This document shows positions 1-8,875 of a stretch of DNA of 64,000 nt, one piece after another. This DNA comes from 630D-37 sp037447295 (GTDB lineage Bacteria; Chloroflexota; Anaerolineae; Anaerolineales; Villigracilaceae): NCBI GenBank assembly GCA_037447295.1, contig JBBIGZ010000009.1, positions 8,923 through 72,922 on the forward strand. The letters run 5' to 3'. Position 1 is the first letter of the stretch, and the number at the start of each line of letters is the position of its first letter. The translations under genes were made by a program, and so were the position numbers. Under the pieces are notes generated by a model. That model ran no database searches. It worked only from the letters and a program-made list of their open reading frames with translations, and was not told where the DNA came from.

Positions 1-1
1 C

Positions 2-679
2 CACATTCACAGCAACTACAGCCTTGATGGCCTTCACAGTATCTCCCAAATTCTGCGCCACGCGGCACAGGTAGAACACCTGCGTGTGATCGCCGTGACC
101 GATCACGACGTACTGCGTGGCTCGCTAGAATGTGCCGAGCGTGCCCCGCATTTCGGTCTGCAAGCCATTCCGGGCATGGAAGTGACCACTGCCGATGGTC
201 ACCTGCTAGCCTACTTCATCCAGAAACCCATCCCACCCAATCGGCCCCTGCTGGAAACGCTGGGGAGGATCGGCGAACAGGGTGGACTGGCGATCCTGCC
301 ACACCCGATGCGTTTTTGGTCAACGCACCGCTGGACTGCATTACGGGAAGCCCTGAACCATCCTGAAGGTCGGGCCGTGCTGGTAGGGATTGAAGTGGTG
401 GATTCGTGGGGCGAGAATCGTCATGGGCTGCGACTGGCGGCTTGGTATGGCCTGGCCTGCTTGGGCAATAGCGATGCCCATATTCTGGAGGCGATTGGAC
501 GCATCTGCAGCTATTTCCCAGGTCAGGATGCCGAGGCATTGCGTCAGGCCTTGCTCCGCATCCAAACCCAGGCACGGGTCTTTGAGCCGATCCCCATCCA
601 TGAGGTGGCTCTACGGTACCAACGCACAAAGCAACGCATTAAACAGGATCCGCCCACTCAGCCGATGCTTGGCTCATAG
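2..679 (+). CDS. PHP-domain phosphoesterase, 5' end outside window
   Basis: The reading frame is already open at the left edge; 225 residues are visible. It shows the metal-ligand series of the PHP (polymerase and histidinol phosphatase) superfamily in order: HIHS...DG in the first residues, VTDHD about 25 residues later, GMEVTT, LPHPMR, and NSDAH near the C-terminus. Stand-alone PHP proteins of this size are usually predicted nucleoside or nucleotide phosphoesterases (TrpH/RNase AM-like) that hydrolyse phosphate esters at a multinuclear metal site. Only a few residues should be missing, since the HxH motif normally lies near the N-terminus. The stop is 4 bases before uvrC, so the two are probably cotranscribed. 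The substrate cannot be told from the sequence. Confidence 0.85.
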   Translation, partial: HIHSNYSLDGLHSISQILRHAAQVEHLRVIAVTDHDVLRGSLECAERAPHFGLQAIPGMEVTTADGHLLAYFIQKPIPPNRPLLETLGRIGEQGGLAILPHPMRFWSTHRWTALREALNHPEGRAVLVGIEVVDSWGENRHGLRLAAWYGLACLGNSDAHILEAIGRICSYFPGQDAEALRQALLRIQTQARVFEPIPIHEVALRYQRTKQRIKQDPPTQPMLGS

Positions 680-683
680 ACCC

Positions 684-2552
684 ATGCAACCTTCCGAGCA
701 TTTGCAAACTCTATTGGCTGCTCTTCCCACCCGCCCCGGTTGCTATCTGATGAAGAACGCGGCCGGTGAGATCATTTACGTGGGAAAAGCGGTCAACTTG
801 CGCAACCGCGTACGCTCGTATTTCCACGCCGAAAGCGGCCAAACGCCGAAGACACGGCGCATGGTGCGCGAGATAGCCGATATCGAGTGGATCGTGGTCG
901 AAAGCGAACTTGAGGCGCTGCTGCTGGAGATGAACCTGATCAAAAAGCACCGCCCCAAATACAACGTGCGCCTCAAGGATGACAAACGCTACCCGTATAT
1001 CAAAGTGCACTGGGCCGATCCGTTCCCCAAAGTCACCGTAACGCGACAAATGATCAACGACGGTTCGCGCTATTTCGGACCTTATGCTTCGGCCTGGGCC
1101 GTACACCAAACCTTGGACGTGCTGCGACGCATTTTCCCCTATCTAACCTGTGATCGCCCAATTACAGGTCACGATCCCCGACCTTGCCTTTATTTTGACA
1201 TCAAACTCTGTGCCGGCCCATGCATCGGTGCCATCGACCAGGCCGGTTACCGCCAGATGATCGCTGATCTGATGAACTTCCTCAACGGACGCGGCGAGCA
1301 AATCTTGGAACGCCTGCAAAAGGAGATGGAACAAGCCGCGGAAGAACTGCGCTTTGAAAAAGCCGCTCGTTTGCGGGATCAAATTCAGGCCATTCACGCT
1401 GTGATCGAAAAACAGAAAATCGCCTTCGGCCAGGAGATGGCCGATTCGGATATCCTGGCCATGGCGCGCAGCGATGGCGAAGCCTGTGTCCAGGTCTTCT
1501 TCATTCGCGGCGGAAAGCTCATCGGACGGGAATATTTCGTGCTCGAAAACACCGCCGAAAGTGAAGATGCCGAGATCGTGGCTCAGTTCCTTAAGCAATT
1601 CTATTCCGAGGCAGCCAATGTCCCTGAGCAGGTGATGCTGCCACAGGAGATTGAAGAGGCACAGATCATTTCTCAGTGGTTACGCTCGCGGCGAGGTGGC
1701 GAAAAGGTAGAGATCATGGTGCCGCGGCAGGGTCAGGCACAGGAGCTTTTACAGCTTGCGCTGGAAAATGCCCGTGAAACGCTGAACGTGCTGCGCGCCC
1801 GCTGGCAAGCGGATACACATCGCCAGGAAGAAGCGCTGGCCGAGCTACAGCAAGCCCTTTCCCTGCCGCGTCCGCCGAATCGCATTGAATGCTACGATAT
1901 CTCGAATACGCAGGGGATGGCGATCGTCGGTGCGATGGTAGTTTTTGAGCAAGGGGTACCGAACAAAGCGCTCTATCGGCGATTCAATATCGAAAGCGTA
2001 AGCGGCCTGCCGGATGATTTCGCCTCGATGGAGGAAATGCTCACCCGACGCTTCCGCCGCTGGCAAGCAGCACAAGAGACGTCCTCCCAACCCGGTGCAA
2101 AAATAGACCACGCCTTCGCCGTCCTGCCTGATTTGATCGTGATCGATGGCGGAAAGGGGCAACTGGGGCGGGCCGTGCAAGTCTTGCAATCGTTTGGGCT
2201 TTATGGAAAAATCCCCTTGATCGCCTTGGCCAAACAGCAAGAGGAGATCTTTTTCCCGGAGCGGAGTGAGAGTCTGCTTTTGCCACGCACATCACCGGCG
2301 CTCTATCTTTTGCAACGCATCCGTGACGAAGCGCACCGCTTCGGCCTGACAGCCCATCGTCAACGGCGCACCAAACTCGGCCTGACATCGCAGTTGGAGA
2401 GTATCCCTGGCATCGGGCCGGCGCGTCGTAAAGCGCTCTTGCGCCATTTCGGCTCCATCGAAGCCATTCGCCGTGCCTCGGTGGAGGAACTGGCCGCCGT
2501 GCCGGGCATGACACGCACTGCGGCAGAGCAAGTCAAAGCGCATTTGGAATAG
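684..2552 (+). CDS. uvrC: Excinuclease ABC subunit UvrC
   Basis: 622 residues, normal for UvrC, the dual-incision nuclease of nucleotide excision repair. The N-terminal GIY-YIG domain is clear (PGCYLM...IIYVGKA, residues about 15-95), followed by a cysteine-bearing segment, the UVR motif (FEKAARLRDQI, about 230) for UvrB contact, the RNase H-like C-terminal endonuclease domain (IECYDISNTQG near 400; VIDGGKGQL near 485) and tandem helix-hairpin-helix motifs (IPGIGPARRKALL) at the end. The frame is open far upstream, to base 390, but that part overlaps the PHP gene and has no UvrC homology; ATG 684, just after the PHP stop, gives the canonical N-terminus. The stop codon runs straight into a heptamer repeat cluster. 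Confidence 0.96.
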   Translation: MQPSEHLQTLLAALPTRPGCYLMKNAAGEIIYVGKAVNLRNRVRSYFHAESGQTPKTRRMVREIADIEWIVVESELEALLLEMNLIKKHRPKYNVRLKDDKRYPYIKVHWADPFPKVTVTRQMINDGSRYFGPYASAWAVHQTLDVLRRIFPYLTCDRPITGHDPRPCLYFDIKLCAGPCIGAIDQAGYRQMIADLMNFLNGRGEQILERLQKEMEQAAEELRFEKAARLRDQIQAIHAVIEKQKIAFGQEMADSDILAMARSDGEACVQVFFIRGGKLIGREYFVLENTAESEDAEIVAQFLKQFYSEAANVPEQVMLPQEIEEAQIISQWLRSRRGGEKVEIMVPRQGQAQELLQLALENARETLNVLRARWQADTHRQEEALAELQQALSLPRPPNRIECYDISNTQGMAIVGAMVVFEQGVPNKALYRRFNIESVSGLPDDFASMEEMLTRRFRRWQAAQETSSQPGAKIDHAFAVLPDLIVIDGGKGQLGRAVQVLQSFGLYGKIPLIALAKQQEEIFFPERSESLLLPRTSPALYLLQRIRDEAHRFGLTAHRQRRTKLGLTSQLESIPGIGPARRKALLRHFGSIEAIRRASVEELAAVPGMTRTAAEQVKAHLE

Positions 2553-2580
2553 ACGGTGGACCGTGGACGATAGATCGTGG
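2553..2580. repeat. Heptamer repeat cluster A
   Basis: Four degenerate 7-base units of the GTGGACN/GTAGACN type directly after the uvrC stop codon. It belongs to the family seen in eight other intergenic gaps here, and a weaker echo follows near 2640-2660. The rest of the 2553-2719 gap shows no gene. Confidence 0.7.
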
Positions 2581-2719
2581 AGCATACATCCTTGCTTTAG
2601 CCCAGTCCCACCGCCCTCCTGCCTTCTGACCCGCCGATCGTAAACTGTGGAGGGTGAATCGTTGGCAAACCTCCTGCTCTGATCACCCAACGATTATCCT
2701 TTCCCGATAGGATGTCTTG

Positions 2720-4249
2720 ATGTCGCTTCCTTCCAATCCTTTGCACTATTTGCGCCGCCCTTCCTGGCCCTTTTGGGTGTTCCTCCTTGGGCTTACTTTC
2801 TGGTTCCTGGGGGAAATGATACTCTCAATCCACTGGCGAATTGCCCATGATCAGGCACCGCTATTTTATGAAGCCTATCTGATGCGCTCACAAGGATACC
2901 TACCCTATCGCGATTTCTTCGATTTCCAGATGCCCGGTACCTATCTGTGCTATTATCTTTTGGGATGGGTGAGCGGTTTTAGCGATCTCCGCATTCGTAT
3001 ATTGGACTTGGGGTTACTCTTGACATTGCTGGGGATCACCTTTTTTATCCTGAGACCCTTTGGGTTGCGAAGCGCGTGGTTGGCCTCTGTTCTTTTTGGG
3101 CTGAACTACCTACAGGGAGGCCCCTCGATGGCTCTGCAACGCGAATATCTCATGTTGCTCCCTGTAGCGATAGCAATATGGATGTTTGGAGAAGAAAATA
3201 TCCCTCTCCCCTGGCGGGCCTTCCTGGCAGGAGCAGGTTTTGGTTTGGCAGCAACGATCAAACCCCATGCGGCTATCGGTTTACCGGCTATCCTGCTAGG
3301 GGAATTATTCCTGGTCGGTTTCTCCACCTGGTATCGTATTCTATTACCGGTAGCGGCAGGCTTTTCCCTCCCGATCCTAATTATGGTAGGGTGGCTGGGT
3401 CTAAGCGGCACATGGTCATCCTTTTGGGAGATCACGCGTTATTACTGGCCGCTTTATGCTCGAATCAATGGGGAGATGAGGGTAATCCACGGGAAAGAAC
3501 GCTGGTTGTTCATTCTGCAACAATTGCTACGCCTAGGCGGAAATGGCATCTGGTTTCTTCCTGCTTCTCTTGGGGTGGTGTTTTCCTGGAAGAGATCGCA
3601 ATTTTCGTCCAGCCTTTCTCGGCGGCTAGTATCGTTAATCGCGCTGTTACCAGCCTATGCCATCTATCCAGCTTTTTCCGGTCAGTTTTTCGATTATCAC
3701 TGGCTGCCATTTGTATATGTGGCGGTGTTGCTGGCCGCGCTGGCGATGGAGGAAAAGTCATCCTATCAGCAATATATAGGATTGTTTGTGCTTTGCCTGG
3801 CCGTGGCGATCGATTTGCGTCCACCTGCAGTCGTGCTTCGTCAGCTAGAGGGAAAGTCTATTGCCCCTTTGGGTGGCCGCGTTGATCGTCTGGCCGGCTT
3901 TCTGGAGGCTCGCTTGAAACCCGGCGATACCGTTCAGCCTCTTGATTGGACCGGTGGTACCTTGCACGCTATGTTAATTGCGCGAGCGCGTCTGGCCACT
4001 CCGTTCGTGTTCGATTTTTACTTTTACCATCACGTTTCCAATCCATACATTCAATCGTTGCGCCGCCGCTTTTTAGATTCTCTACAGAGCCATCTGCCTC
4101 GCTTCATCATTGAAATTACAGCCGAAGATAAGCCCTGGGTCTCGGGAACTGACACCAGTCGGGACTTCCCCGAATTGCGCGCGTTTCTTCGCGCTCACTA
4201 TCGGATTCTCCAGCAAAAGGAAGACTATGTGATCTATGAGCTTCGCTAA
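2720..4249 (+). CDS. Polytopic membrane protein, GT-C glycosyltransferase-like
   Basis: 509 residues with about ten hydrophobic segments. The first extracytoplasmic loop after TM1 reads FYEAYLMRSQGYLPYRDFFD, the layout of GT-C (ArnT/PMT, GT39-like) lipid-sugar transferases, where acidic residues in this loop are catalytic. Long hydrophobic stretches follow and a soluble C-terminal portion comes after residue 385. Family function: transfer of a sugar from a polyprenyl-phosphate donor on the outer face of the membrane; acceptor unknown. A TTG codon lies directly before the ATG, and the ATG at 2720 is preferred. The gene overlaps the next membrane-protein gene by 14 bases, so the pair is translationally coupled. 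Its base composition is more AT-rich than the flanking uvrC. Confidence 0.7.
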   Translation: MSLPSNPLHYLRRPSWPFWVFLLGLTFWFLGEMILSIHWRIAHDQAPLFYEAYLMRSQGYLPYRDFFDFQMPGTYLCYYLLGWVSGFSDLRIRILDLGLLLTLLGITFFILRPFGLRSAWLASVLFGLNYLQGGPSMALQREYLMLLPVAIAIWMFGEENIPLPWRAFLAGAGFGLAATIKPHAAIGLPAILLGELFLVGFSTWYRILLPVAAGFSLPILIMVGWLGLSGTWSSFWEITRYYWPLYARINGEMRVIHGKERWLFILQQLLRLGGNGIWFLPASLGVVFSWKRSQFSSSLSRRLVSLIALLPAYAIYPAFSGQFFDYHWLPFVYVAVLLAALAMEEKSSYQQYIGLFVLCLAVAIDLRPPAVVLRQLEGKSIAPLGGRVDRLAGFLEARLKPGDTVQPLDWTGGTLHAMLIARARLATPFVFDFYFYHHVSNPYIQSLRRRFLDSLQSHLPRFIIEITAEDKPWVSGTDTSRDFPELRAFLRAHYRILQQKEDYVIYELR

Positions 4250-5759
4250 ACGGGCTACCTATCGAGTTGTCATTTCTTCTGCGCTTTTGTGGCATCTGGC
4301 ATGGGTTTATCTGCTGTTGCCCTTAGCATTTTTCGCTTTGGGGTGGTTACGTCCAGCGATAGGGTTGGGCCTTATACTGCTCCTCTTGGGAAGCATGGTT
4401 GCTTTATGGCGCAATGCCCCCAAGAGTGGCCTGGAAACAAACCTTGGGGATGTGGTAGTAGGTATCCTGCTACTGGGGCTATGGGTGCTACTAAGCGGCA
4501 TTGGCGGATATACCTTTCAGAATTGGGATCATCACTGGCGCAATGCTATCTTCCACGATCTGCTACATTACTCCTGGCCGGTCAATTACAATCCTGTAAA
4601 AAGCGGCGCAAAAATGCTTGTCTATTACATCGGGTATTGGCTGCCGGCTGCATGGGTGGGCAAATTGGTTGGCTTGAAAGCGGCAAACGCTGCTCTTTTC
4701 TTCTGGACATGGCTTGGCGTGTTCTTGATTGGAGCCCTTCTCAGTTGGCGATGGCGCCGCCCTTTATGGAAAACTGCTCTCTATCTCATCTTCTTCAGCG
4801 GCATGGATGCTCTGGGTGTTCTTTTGATTTCCAAAGAAGCGTATCCCTCTCTCTGGCCCCCGATCCAGCATCTAGAGATCTGGGCCGGCGATTTGCAATA
4901 TTCTTCCTTCACCACGGCCCTCTTTTGGGTTTTTAATCAAGCGGTTCCGGCCTGGCTCTGCCTAACCCTTCTGTTGACACATCCCGGGACCACGCACCTC
5001 TTTTTGCTATGGGCTTTGACTCTGTTCTTTGCTCCCTTTCCGGCCGTCGGCCTGCTCCCTTTTCTCCCGCTTGAAATTTGGGAACAGGTCCGGCGTGCCG
5101 GGCGCTTTTCGCCGCGCCACCTGTTCTCCTTCGTGACCCTTCCTAACCTAAGTGGGGTAGGTCTCGCTTTCGTTGCCCTGCTCTACTTCTCGGCAAACAC
5201 GGCCGCCCAGAACCGTGTCGTTCAGGCAATTCCTCCACTTATCCTGCTCCCTTTTTTCTTCCTGGAAGGTGGAGCAATTTGGATGATCCTAGGATGGTCA
5301 CAGCGTCACGATCCTCGTTGGTACCTGATGGGGTTTTTGCTCCTCATATTCCCCTTTTTTCAGGTAGGCAATGGACGTGATTTTGTTATGCGCGCCTCCA
5401 TTCCTGCCCTGTTTTACTTGATGCTCTGGACAGGTGATGCGCTTGCTTCGAGATCTTTCCCGCGATTCCTCCGTATTAGCTTGATCGTGCTTCTCCTCAT
5501 CGGTGCCCTCACTCCACTTTACGAGATCAATCGCTCGCTCTATCGCACTCTCTCCTATTATTTATCTCCACAACAGATCAGGATAGAACCCACACCGGTT
5601 GACAAACTGGTGCTCGATGTTCCCCCGGAGGAGGATCACCCCGGCACTCTAACCGCCGATCGCCTCCGATCACTAGCGAATGTGCGCGGCAAGCTGGCCA
5701 ATAACTTCATTGCCGACGCTCGAAAATCTTTCTTCTATCGTTTCCTGGCACGGCATTGA
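4236..5759 (+). CDS. Polytopic membrane protein, possible GT-C-like partner
   Basis: 507 residues, roughly eleven hydrophobic segments, and a soluble tail from about residue 440. I do not recognise a named family with certainty. The loop around residues 90-110 (NWDHHWRNAIFHDLL, then SWPVNY) resembles the first outer loop of large uncharacterised GT-C-like proteins that act on lipid-linked sugars, and its Asp/His-rich patch could be the active site. Its start lies inside the end of the preceding gene (14-base overlap), implying coupled expression and a shared role, probably envelope glycosylation. That function is inferred from fold and context only. Confidence 0.6.
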   Translation: MSFAKRATYRVVISSALLWHLAWVYLLLPLAFFALGWLRPAIGLGLILLLLGSMVALWRNAPKSGLETNLGDVVVGILLLGLWVLLSGIGGYTFQNWDHHWRNAIFHDLLHYSWPVNYNPVKSGAKMLVYYIGYWLPAAWVGKLVGLKAANAALFFWTWLGVFLIGALLSWRWRRPLWKTALYLIFFSGMDALGVLLISKEAYPSLWPPIQHLEIWAGDLQYSSFTTALFWVFNQAVPAWLCLTLLLTHPGTTHLFLLWALTLFFAPFPAVGLLPFLPLEIWEQVRRAGRFSPRHLFSFVTLPNLSGVGLAFVALLYFSANTAAQNRVVQAIPPLILLPFFFLEGGAIWMILGWSQRHDPRWYLMGFLLLIFPFFQVGNGRDFVMRASIPALFYLMLWTGDALASRSFPRFLRISLIVLLLIGALTPLYEINRSLYRTLSYYLSPQQIRIEPTPVDKLVLDVPPEEDHPGTLTADRLRSLANVRGKLANNFIADARKSFFYRFLARH

Positions 5760-5867
5760 CAGAGAATTGCCCTCCTTCGCCTCAAGAACCGAGGCGCTGC
5801 GCCCAACTGCACCATTTTGCAGCAACGTGAGAACATGGGCAAGCCGATGCATTAGCGTGCTGAAACC

Positions 5868-5896
5868 TTGTCAGAATCGGCGGGCATGGCTATAAT
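5868..5896 (+). promoter_or_regulatory. Sigma-70-type promoter of tRNA-Pro
   Basis: TTGTCA at 5868-5873 and TATAAT at 5891-5896, separated by exactly 17 bases. The predicted start is about 10 bases before the mature tRNA. This is one of the two clearest two-box promoters in the window. Confidence 0.8.
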
Positions 5897-5913
5897 GAGC
5901 ATACCTTCGAGGA

Positions 5914-5988
5914 CGGGGCATGGCGCAGCCCGGCTAGCGCGCTTGCATGGGGTGCAAGAGGTCCTGGGTTCAAATCCCAGTGCCCCGA
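5914..5988 (+). tRNA. tRNA-Pro (anticodon GGG)
   Basis: A full cloverleaf can be drawn. Acceptor stem CGGGGCA (5914-5920) pairs with TGCCCCG (5981-5987). The D arm is GCGC/GCGC. The anticodon stem CTTGC/GCAAG encloses the loop ATGGGGT, which gives anticodon GGG. T stem CTGGG/CCCAG encloses the loop TTCAAAT. The discriminator base is A and the 3' CCA is not encoded (ACA follows), so it must be added after transcription. A promoter lies just upstream and a hairpin terminator just downstream, so it is a single-gene transcription unit. Confidence 0.96.
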
Positions 5989-5996
5989 CAAGAGTC

Positions 5997-6019
5997 GCCG
6001 CCTCAGTGGCGGCTTTTTT
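5997..6019 (+). terminator. Intrinsic terminator of tRNA-Pro
   Basis: GCCGCC (5997-6002), 5-base loop, GGCGGC (6008-6013), followed directly by a run of six T. Placed 9 bases after the tRNA. Confidence 0.85.
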
Positions 6020-6042
6020 ATCTTTTGACCCATGGAGGTTCT

Positions 6043-6441
6043 ATGCAAGAAGAGATCATGTACGAGGGTGAGGAGTTGATTGAGATCGTAGAAGAAACCC
6101 GCGCCAGCCTTTCCTCGATCATCAGTCTGGTGGCAGGCATCCTTTCCATGGCCCCCTATTTCTTCATGGTGGCAGTGATCCTAGGCATTGTGCGCAGCTG
6201 GTCCTACCCTCGTTCCTTCCTCTCATCCGAGCCCTTCCTCTACTACCTGCTCTTCAGCGGCATGCTCTTTGGCCTGATCGGGGTGATCTACGGCACCCTG
6301 GCAGCGCGCAATGTATTTGTGGGCGAAGCCGGTGATAAGAGCGTGGTACTCCTGGCGATCGGTGTGGCCTTGAGCCTGCTGGGTGCGATTGCCAACATCC
6401 AATTCGCCTTGGGACTCTACATCAAGATCATGACCGGCTAA
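6043..6441 (+). CDS. Small membrane protein of unknown function
   Basis: 132 residues. An acidic N-terminus (MQEEIMYEGEELIEIVEE) is followed by three or four hydrophobic segments, at about 22-48, 60-85 and 98-128. No family is recognised. The start is set by a GGAGG Shine-Dalgarno sequence 6 bases before ATG 6043; the upstream open frame runs through the tRNA and is not coding. It stands alone between the tRNA terminator and a repeat-rich gap. Confidence 0.7.
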   Translation: MQEEIMYEGEELIEIVEETRASLSSIISLVAGILSMAPYFFMVAVILGIVRSWSYPRSFLSSEPFLYYLLFSGMLFGLIGVIYGTLAARNVFVGEAGDKSVVLLAIGVALSLLGAIANIQFALGLYIKIMTG

Positions 6442-6518
6442 TACGGTCCCGTTGTATCTCTTTCGGACGCTACAGACCGATGGAAAACCCATCCGACTCT
6501 GTGGCGTTTTTTTTATCC

Positions 6519-6606
6519 TCCACCGCCCATGGTCTACTGTTTATCACCGTCCACGGTCTACCGTCCACATCTACCAGTCCACCGTCTATGGCCCACGGTC
6601 TACACC
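6519..6606. repeat. Heptamer repeat cluster B
   Basis: About ten degenerate units of the type GTCYACN in the gap between the small membrane protein and the SCP2 gene, in pyrimidine-rich orientation on the + strand. A run of eight T (6507-6514) after an imperfect hairpin (6474-6493) just before it may be a weak terminator for the upstream gene. The -10 box of the next operon begins 13 bases after the cluster. Confidence 0.8.
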
Positions 6607-6618
6607 CCAGGCACGCGG

Positions 6619-6624
6619 TATAAT
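6619..6624 (+). promoter_or_regulatory. -10 element of the SCP2-AOR-pckA operon
   Basis: Perfect TATAAT, 35 bases before ATG 6660, leaving a leader of about 29 bases that carries an AGGAG ribosome-binding site. No convincing -35 hexamer is seen; the heptamer repeat occupies that region. Confidence 0.6.
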
Positions 6625-6659
6625 CCATTTGCCTTTTGATTCCACCCAGGAGCATCACA

Positions 6660-7064
6660 ATGAGTGCCATTTTCCCCTCTGCCGAATGGTTAAAAGCCTT
6701 GGAAGAAAAATTGAACAGCGATGAGCGTTATGCTCAGGTCGCCCACAACTGGGAAGGTGATCTGCTTTTCATTATCCAACCACAGGGCAAATTAACCGAA
6801 GAGGTACGCATGTATCTCGATCTCTGGCATGGCAAATGCCGCGGCACGGAGATGATGCCTCCTCCCGATCGCCAGGCCGCTTTCGTCCTCAGCGCGCCCT
6901 ATGAGCATTTCGTTAGCATTCTGCAAGGGCGACTCGACCCGATGACGGCGATGATGACCAGCAAGCTGAAGGTGCGCGGCAGTATGGCCTATATGATGCG
7001 CCACGTGCCCACGGTGCTGGATTTTGTCCGCTGTTGCCGCGAGATCACCCAGGAGATCCTCTGA
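6660..7064 (+). CDS. SCP2 sterol-binding-domain protein
   Basis: 134 residues, a single SCP2-type lipid-binding domain. Visible are an N-terminal helix (PSAEWLKALEEKLNSDERY), the HNWEGDLLFIIQP strand pair, the ...VLSAPYEHFVSILQGRLDPMTAMMTSKLKVRGSM segment typical of the fold, and a C-terminal helix. Bacterial members bind hydrophobic ligands and often sit next to acyl or aldehyde metabolism genes. The start is chosen at ATG 6660 because of the upstream AGGAG and the family N-terminus. Its stop overlaps the start of the aldehyde ferredoxin oxidoreductase gene (TGATG). The pairing suggests a shared hydrophobic substrate, which is inference. Confidence 0.8.
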   Translation: MSAIFPSAEWLKALEEKLNSDERYAQVAHNWEGDLLFIIQPQGKLTEEVRMYLDLWHGKCRGTEMMPPPDRQAAFVLSAPYEHFVSILQGRLDPMTAMMTSKLKVRGSMAYMMRHVPTVLDFVRCCREITQEIL

Positions 7065-8875
7065 TGCTCCCCATCCTAAAAATCCACCTTGGCGAAGGGC
7101 GCATTGAGCGTTTGGATGTGCCTTCTGCCTGGCGCAATGACTTTCTGGGCGGCGCTTCTCTGGCGGCTCGTTTGCTCTATCCCGTCCTCACCGCCGATCT
7201 CAATCCGCTTACGCCACAAGCCCCATTGCTCTTCCTCACCGGCCCGCTCACCGGCACCGCCGGTCCGACTGTGGGACGTTTCGTCGTCTGTGGCAAAGGT
7301 GCTGCCACCGGTCTGTGGGCCGAATCAAACTGCGGCGGCTTTTGGGGGCCGGAATTGCGTTTTGCCGGCTACGATGGCCTGTGGATCGAAGGGCGTTCCG
7401 ACCGCCCGGTATACCTCATGATCCAAGATGATCACATCGAGATCCGCCCGGCCGAGCACCTTTGGGGACTGGATACCTATGAGACTCAAGAGCAGATCAA
7501 GGCAGAACTCGGCCAAAGTGGATGGCATGTAGCCGTGATCGGTCCGGCCGGTGAACGTGGGGTGCGCTTTGCCGGCATCTATTGCGATCACGGACGCGCC
7601 GCCGGACGTACCGGCCTGGGCGCCGTGATGGGTGCGAAGAACCTTAAGGCCATTGCCGTGCGCGGCACGCGCAAGAATTTACCCCTGGCCGACCCGGAAC
7701 GCTATGCCGCGCTACGTTCGCAGGCCAATCGCTGGCTGCGTGAGGATAACGAAGCGCAGGTGCTCCATGCGCTGGGCACGGCCGGCGCTGCCAACTATGC
7801 CGAATATCTGGGAGCGATGCCAGCACGCTACTACCATCAGGGCACATTTCCTGAAGTAGATGCCATCTCCGGTGCCACGATGAGCGAAACCATCCTGAGC
7901 GGACAAAGCGCCTGCCATGCCTGCGTCATCGCCTGCGGCCGCGTCGTACGCCTGGGAGACGGGCAAAAGCGCAAAGGTCCAGAATACGAAACGATCGTCT
8001 CCTTTGGCCCAAACCTGCTGAATGCCGATTTGGAATCCATCGTCTACCTAGGCGAGCTCTGCGATCGCTACGGAATGGATACGATCAGCCTGGGCAACAC
8101 GATCGGGCTGGCGTTTCACCTTTTCGAGCAGGGGGTACTCACCACCCAAGATACCGGCGGGCTAGAATTGCGCTGGGGAGATGTGGCCGCCATTCGCCAA
8201 CTCATCCGCATGGCCGCTTATCGCGAAGGCTTCGGCGATCTCATCGCCGAAGGGTCGCGACGATTGGCAAAAGAGTTGGGTGTGCCGGAAGAGGCCGTAC
8301 AGGTCAACGGGTTGGAGGTGGCGTATCACGATCCGCGAGGCGTCTCCGGCATGGCGCTGGTCTATGCCACCAGCCCGCGCGGCGCCTGTCACAATCAATC
8401 GGATTATTTCTTCGTAGATTGGGGGCACGTCCAGCCGGCGCTGGGGATCGAGTATTTCTCCCGTCATGCCGGCGCGGAAAAAGCGGCGAACGTCGCCCGT
8501 CACCAGGATTGGCGGACGGTCTTCAACGCCCTGGTGATGTGCCTTTTCGCAAATATCGAGCCGCAATTACAAGTCGATCTGATCAACGCCGCCTGCGGCC
8601 TGGATTGGTCGCTAGAAGAGATGATGCATGCCGGAGAACGCGCCTGGAACCTGAAGCGCCTGATCAACCTTCGTCTAGGTCTGCGCCGCGAGCAGGAAAA
8701 GCTCCCCAAAGCCCTGCTGGAGGCCTATGCGGAAGGCGGCGCGGCCGGTTACGTCATTCCCTTCGACGAGATGCTCCAGGCCTACTATCAGGCGCGCGGT
8801 TGGGATTTGCAAAGCGGCGCGCCCTTGCCCGAAACGCTTCAACGATTGAGGTTAGATCAACTAGAGGGAGCATGA
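7064..8875 (+). CDS. aor: Aldehyde ferredoxin oxidoreductase (tungsten type)
   Basis: 603 residues, the full AOR-family length. The family oxidises aldehydes to carboxylic acids with ferredoxin, using tungsten bound by two pyranopterins and one 4Fe-4S cluster. Seen: N-terminal AOR domain with FLTGPLTGTAGPTVGRF and SNCGGFWGPELRFAGYDG (residues about 60-110), and cluster-binding cysteines CHACVIAC in the central domain with a further Cys (VMCLF) near residue 495. TGA/ATG coupling at both ends (SCP2 before, nnr after). No dedicated ferredoxin or pterin-cofactor genes lie in the window. Substrate range (aldehyde, formaldehyde or glyceraldehyde-3-phosphate type) cannot be assigned. Confidence 0.92.
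   Translation: MLPILKIHLGEGRIERLDVPSAWRNDFLGGASLAARLLYPVLTADLNPLTPQAPLLFLTGPLTGTAGPTVGRFVVCGKGAATGLWAESNCGGFWGPELRFAGYDGLWIEGRSDRPVYLMIQDDHIEIRPAEHLWGLDTYETQEQIKAELGQSGWHVAVIGPAGERGVRFAGIYCDHGRAAGRTGLGAVMGAKNLKAIAVRGTRKNLPLADPERYAALRSQANRWLREDNEAQVLHALGTAGAANYAEYLGAMPARYYHQGTFPEVDAISGATMSETILSGQSACHACVIACGRVVRLGDGQKRKGPEYETIVSFGPNLLNADLESIVYLGELCDRYGMDTISLGNTIGLAFHLFEQGVLTTQDTGGLELRWGDVAAIRQLIRMAAYREGFGDLIAEGSRRLAKELGVPEEAVQVNGLEVAYHDPRGVSGMALVYATSPRGACHNQSDYFFVDWGHVQPALGIEYFSRHAGAEKAANVARHQDWRTVFNALVMCLFANIEPQLQVDLINAACGLDWSLEEMMHAGERAWNLKRLINLRLGLRREQEKLPKALLEAYAEGGAAGYVIPFDEMLQAYYQARGWDLQSGAPLPETLQRLRLDQLEGA

Noticed and set aside
390..683. 98-codon N-terminal extension of uvrC
   Set aside because: It lies wholly within the PHP gene in another frame and has no UvrC-like sequence; ATG 684 gives the normal GIY-YIG start.
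5947..6042. N-terminal extension of the small membrane protein through the tRNA
   Set aside because: The frame crosses tRNA-Pro and its terminator; GGAGG before ATG 6043 marks the start.
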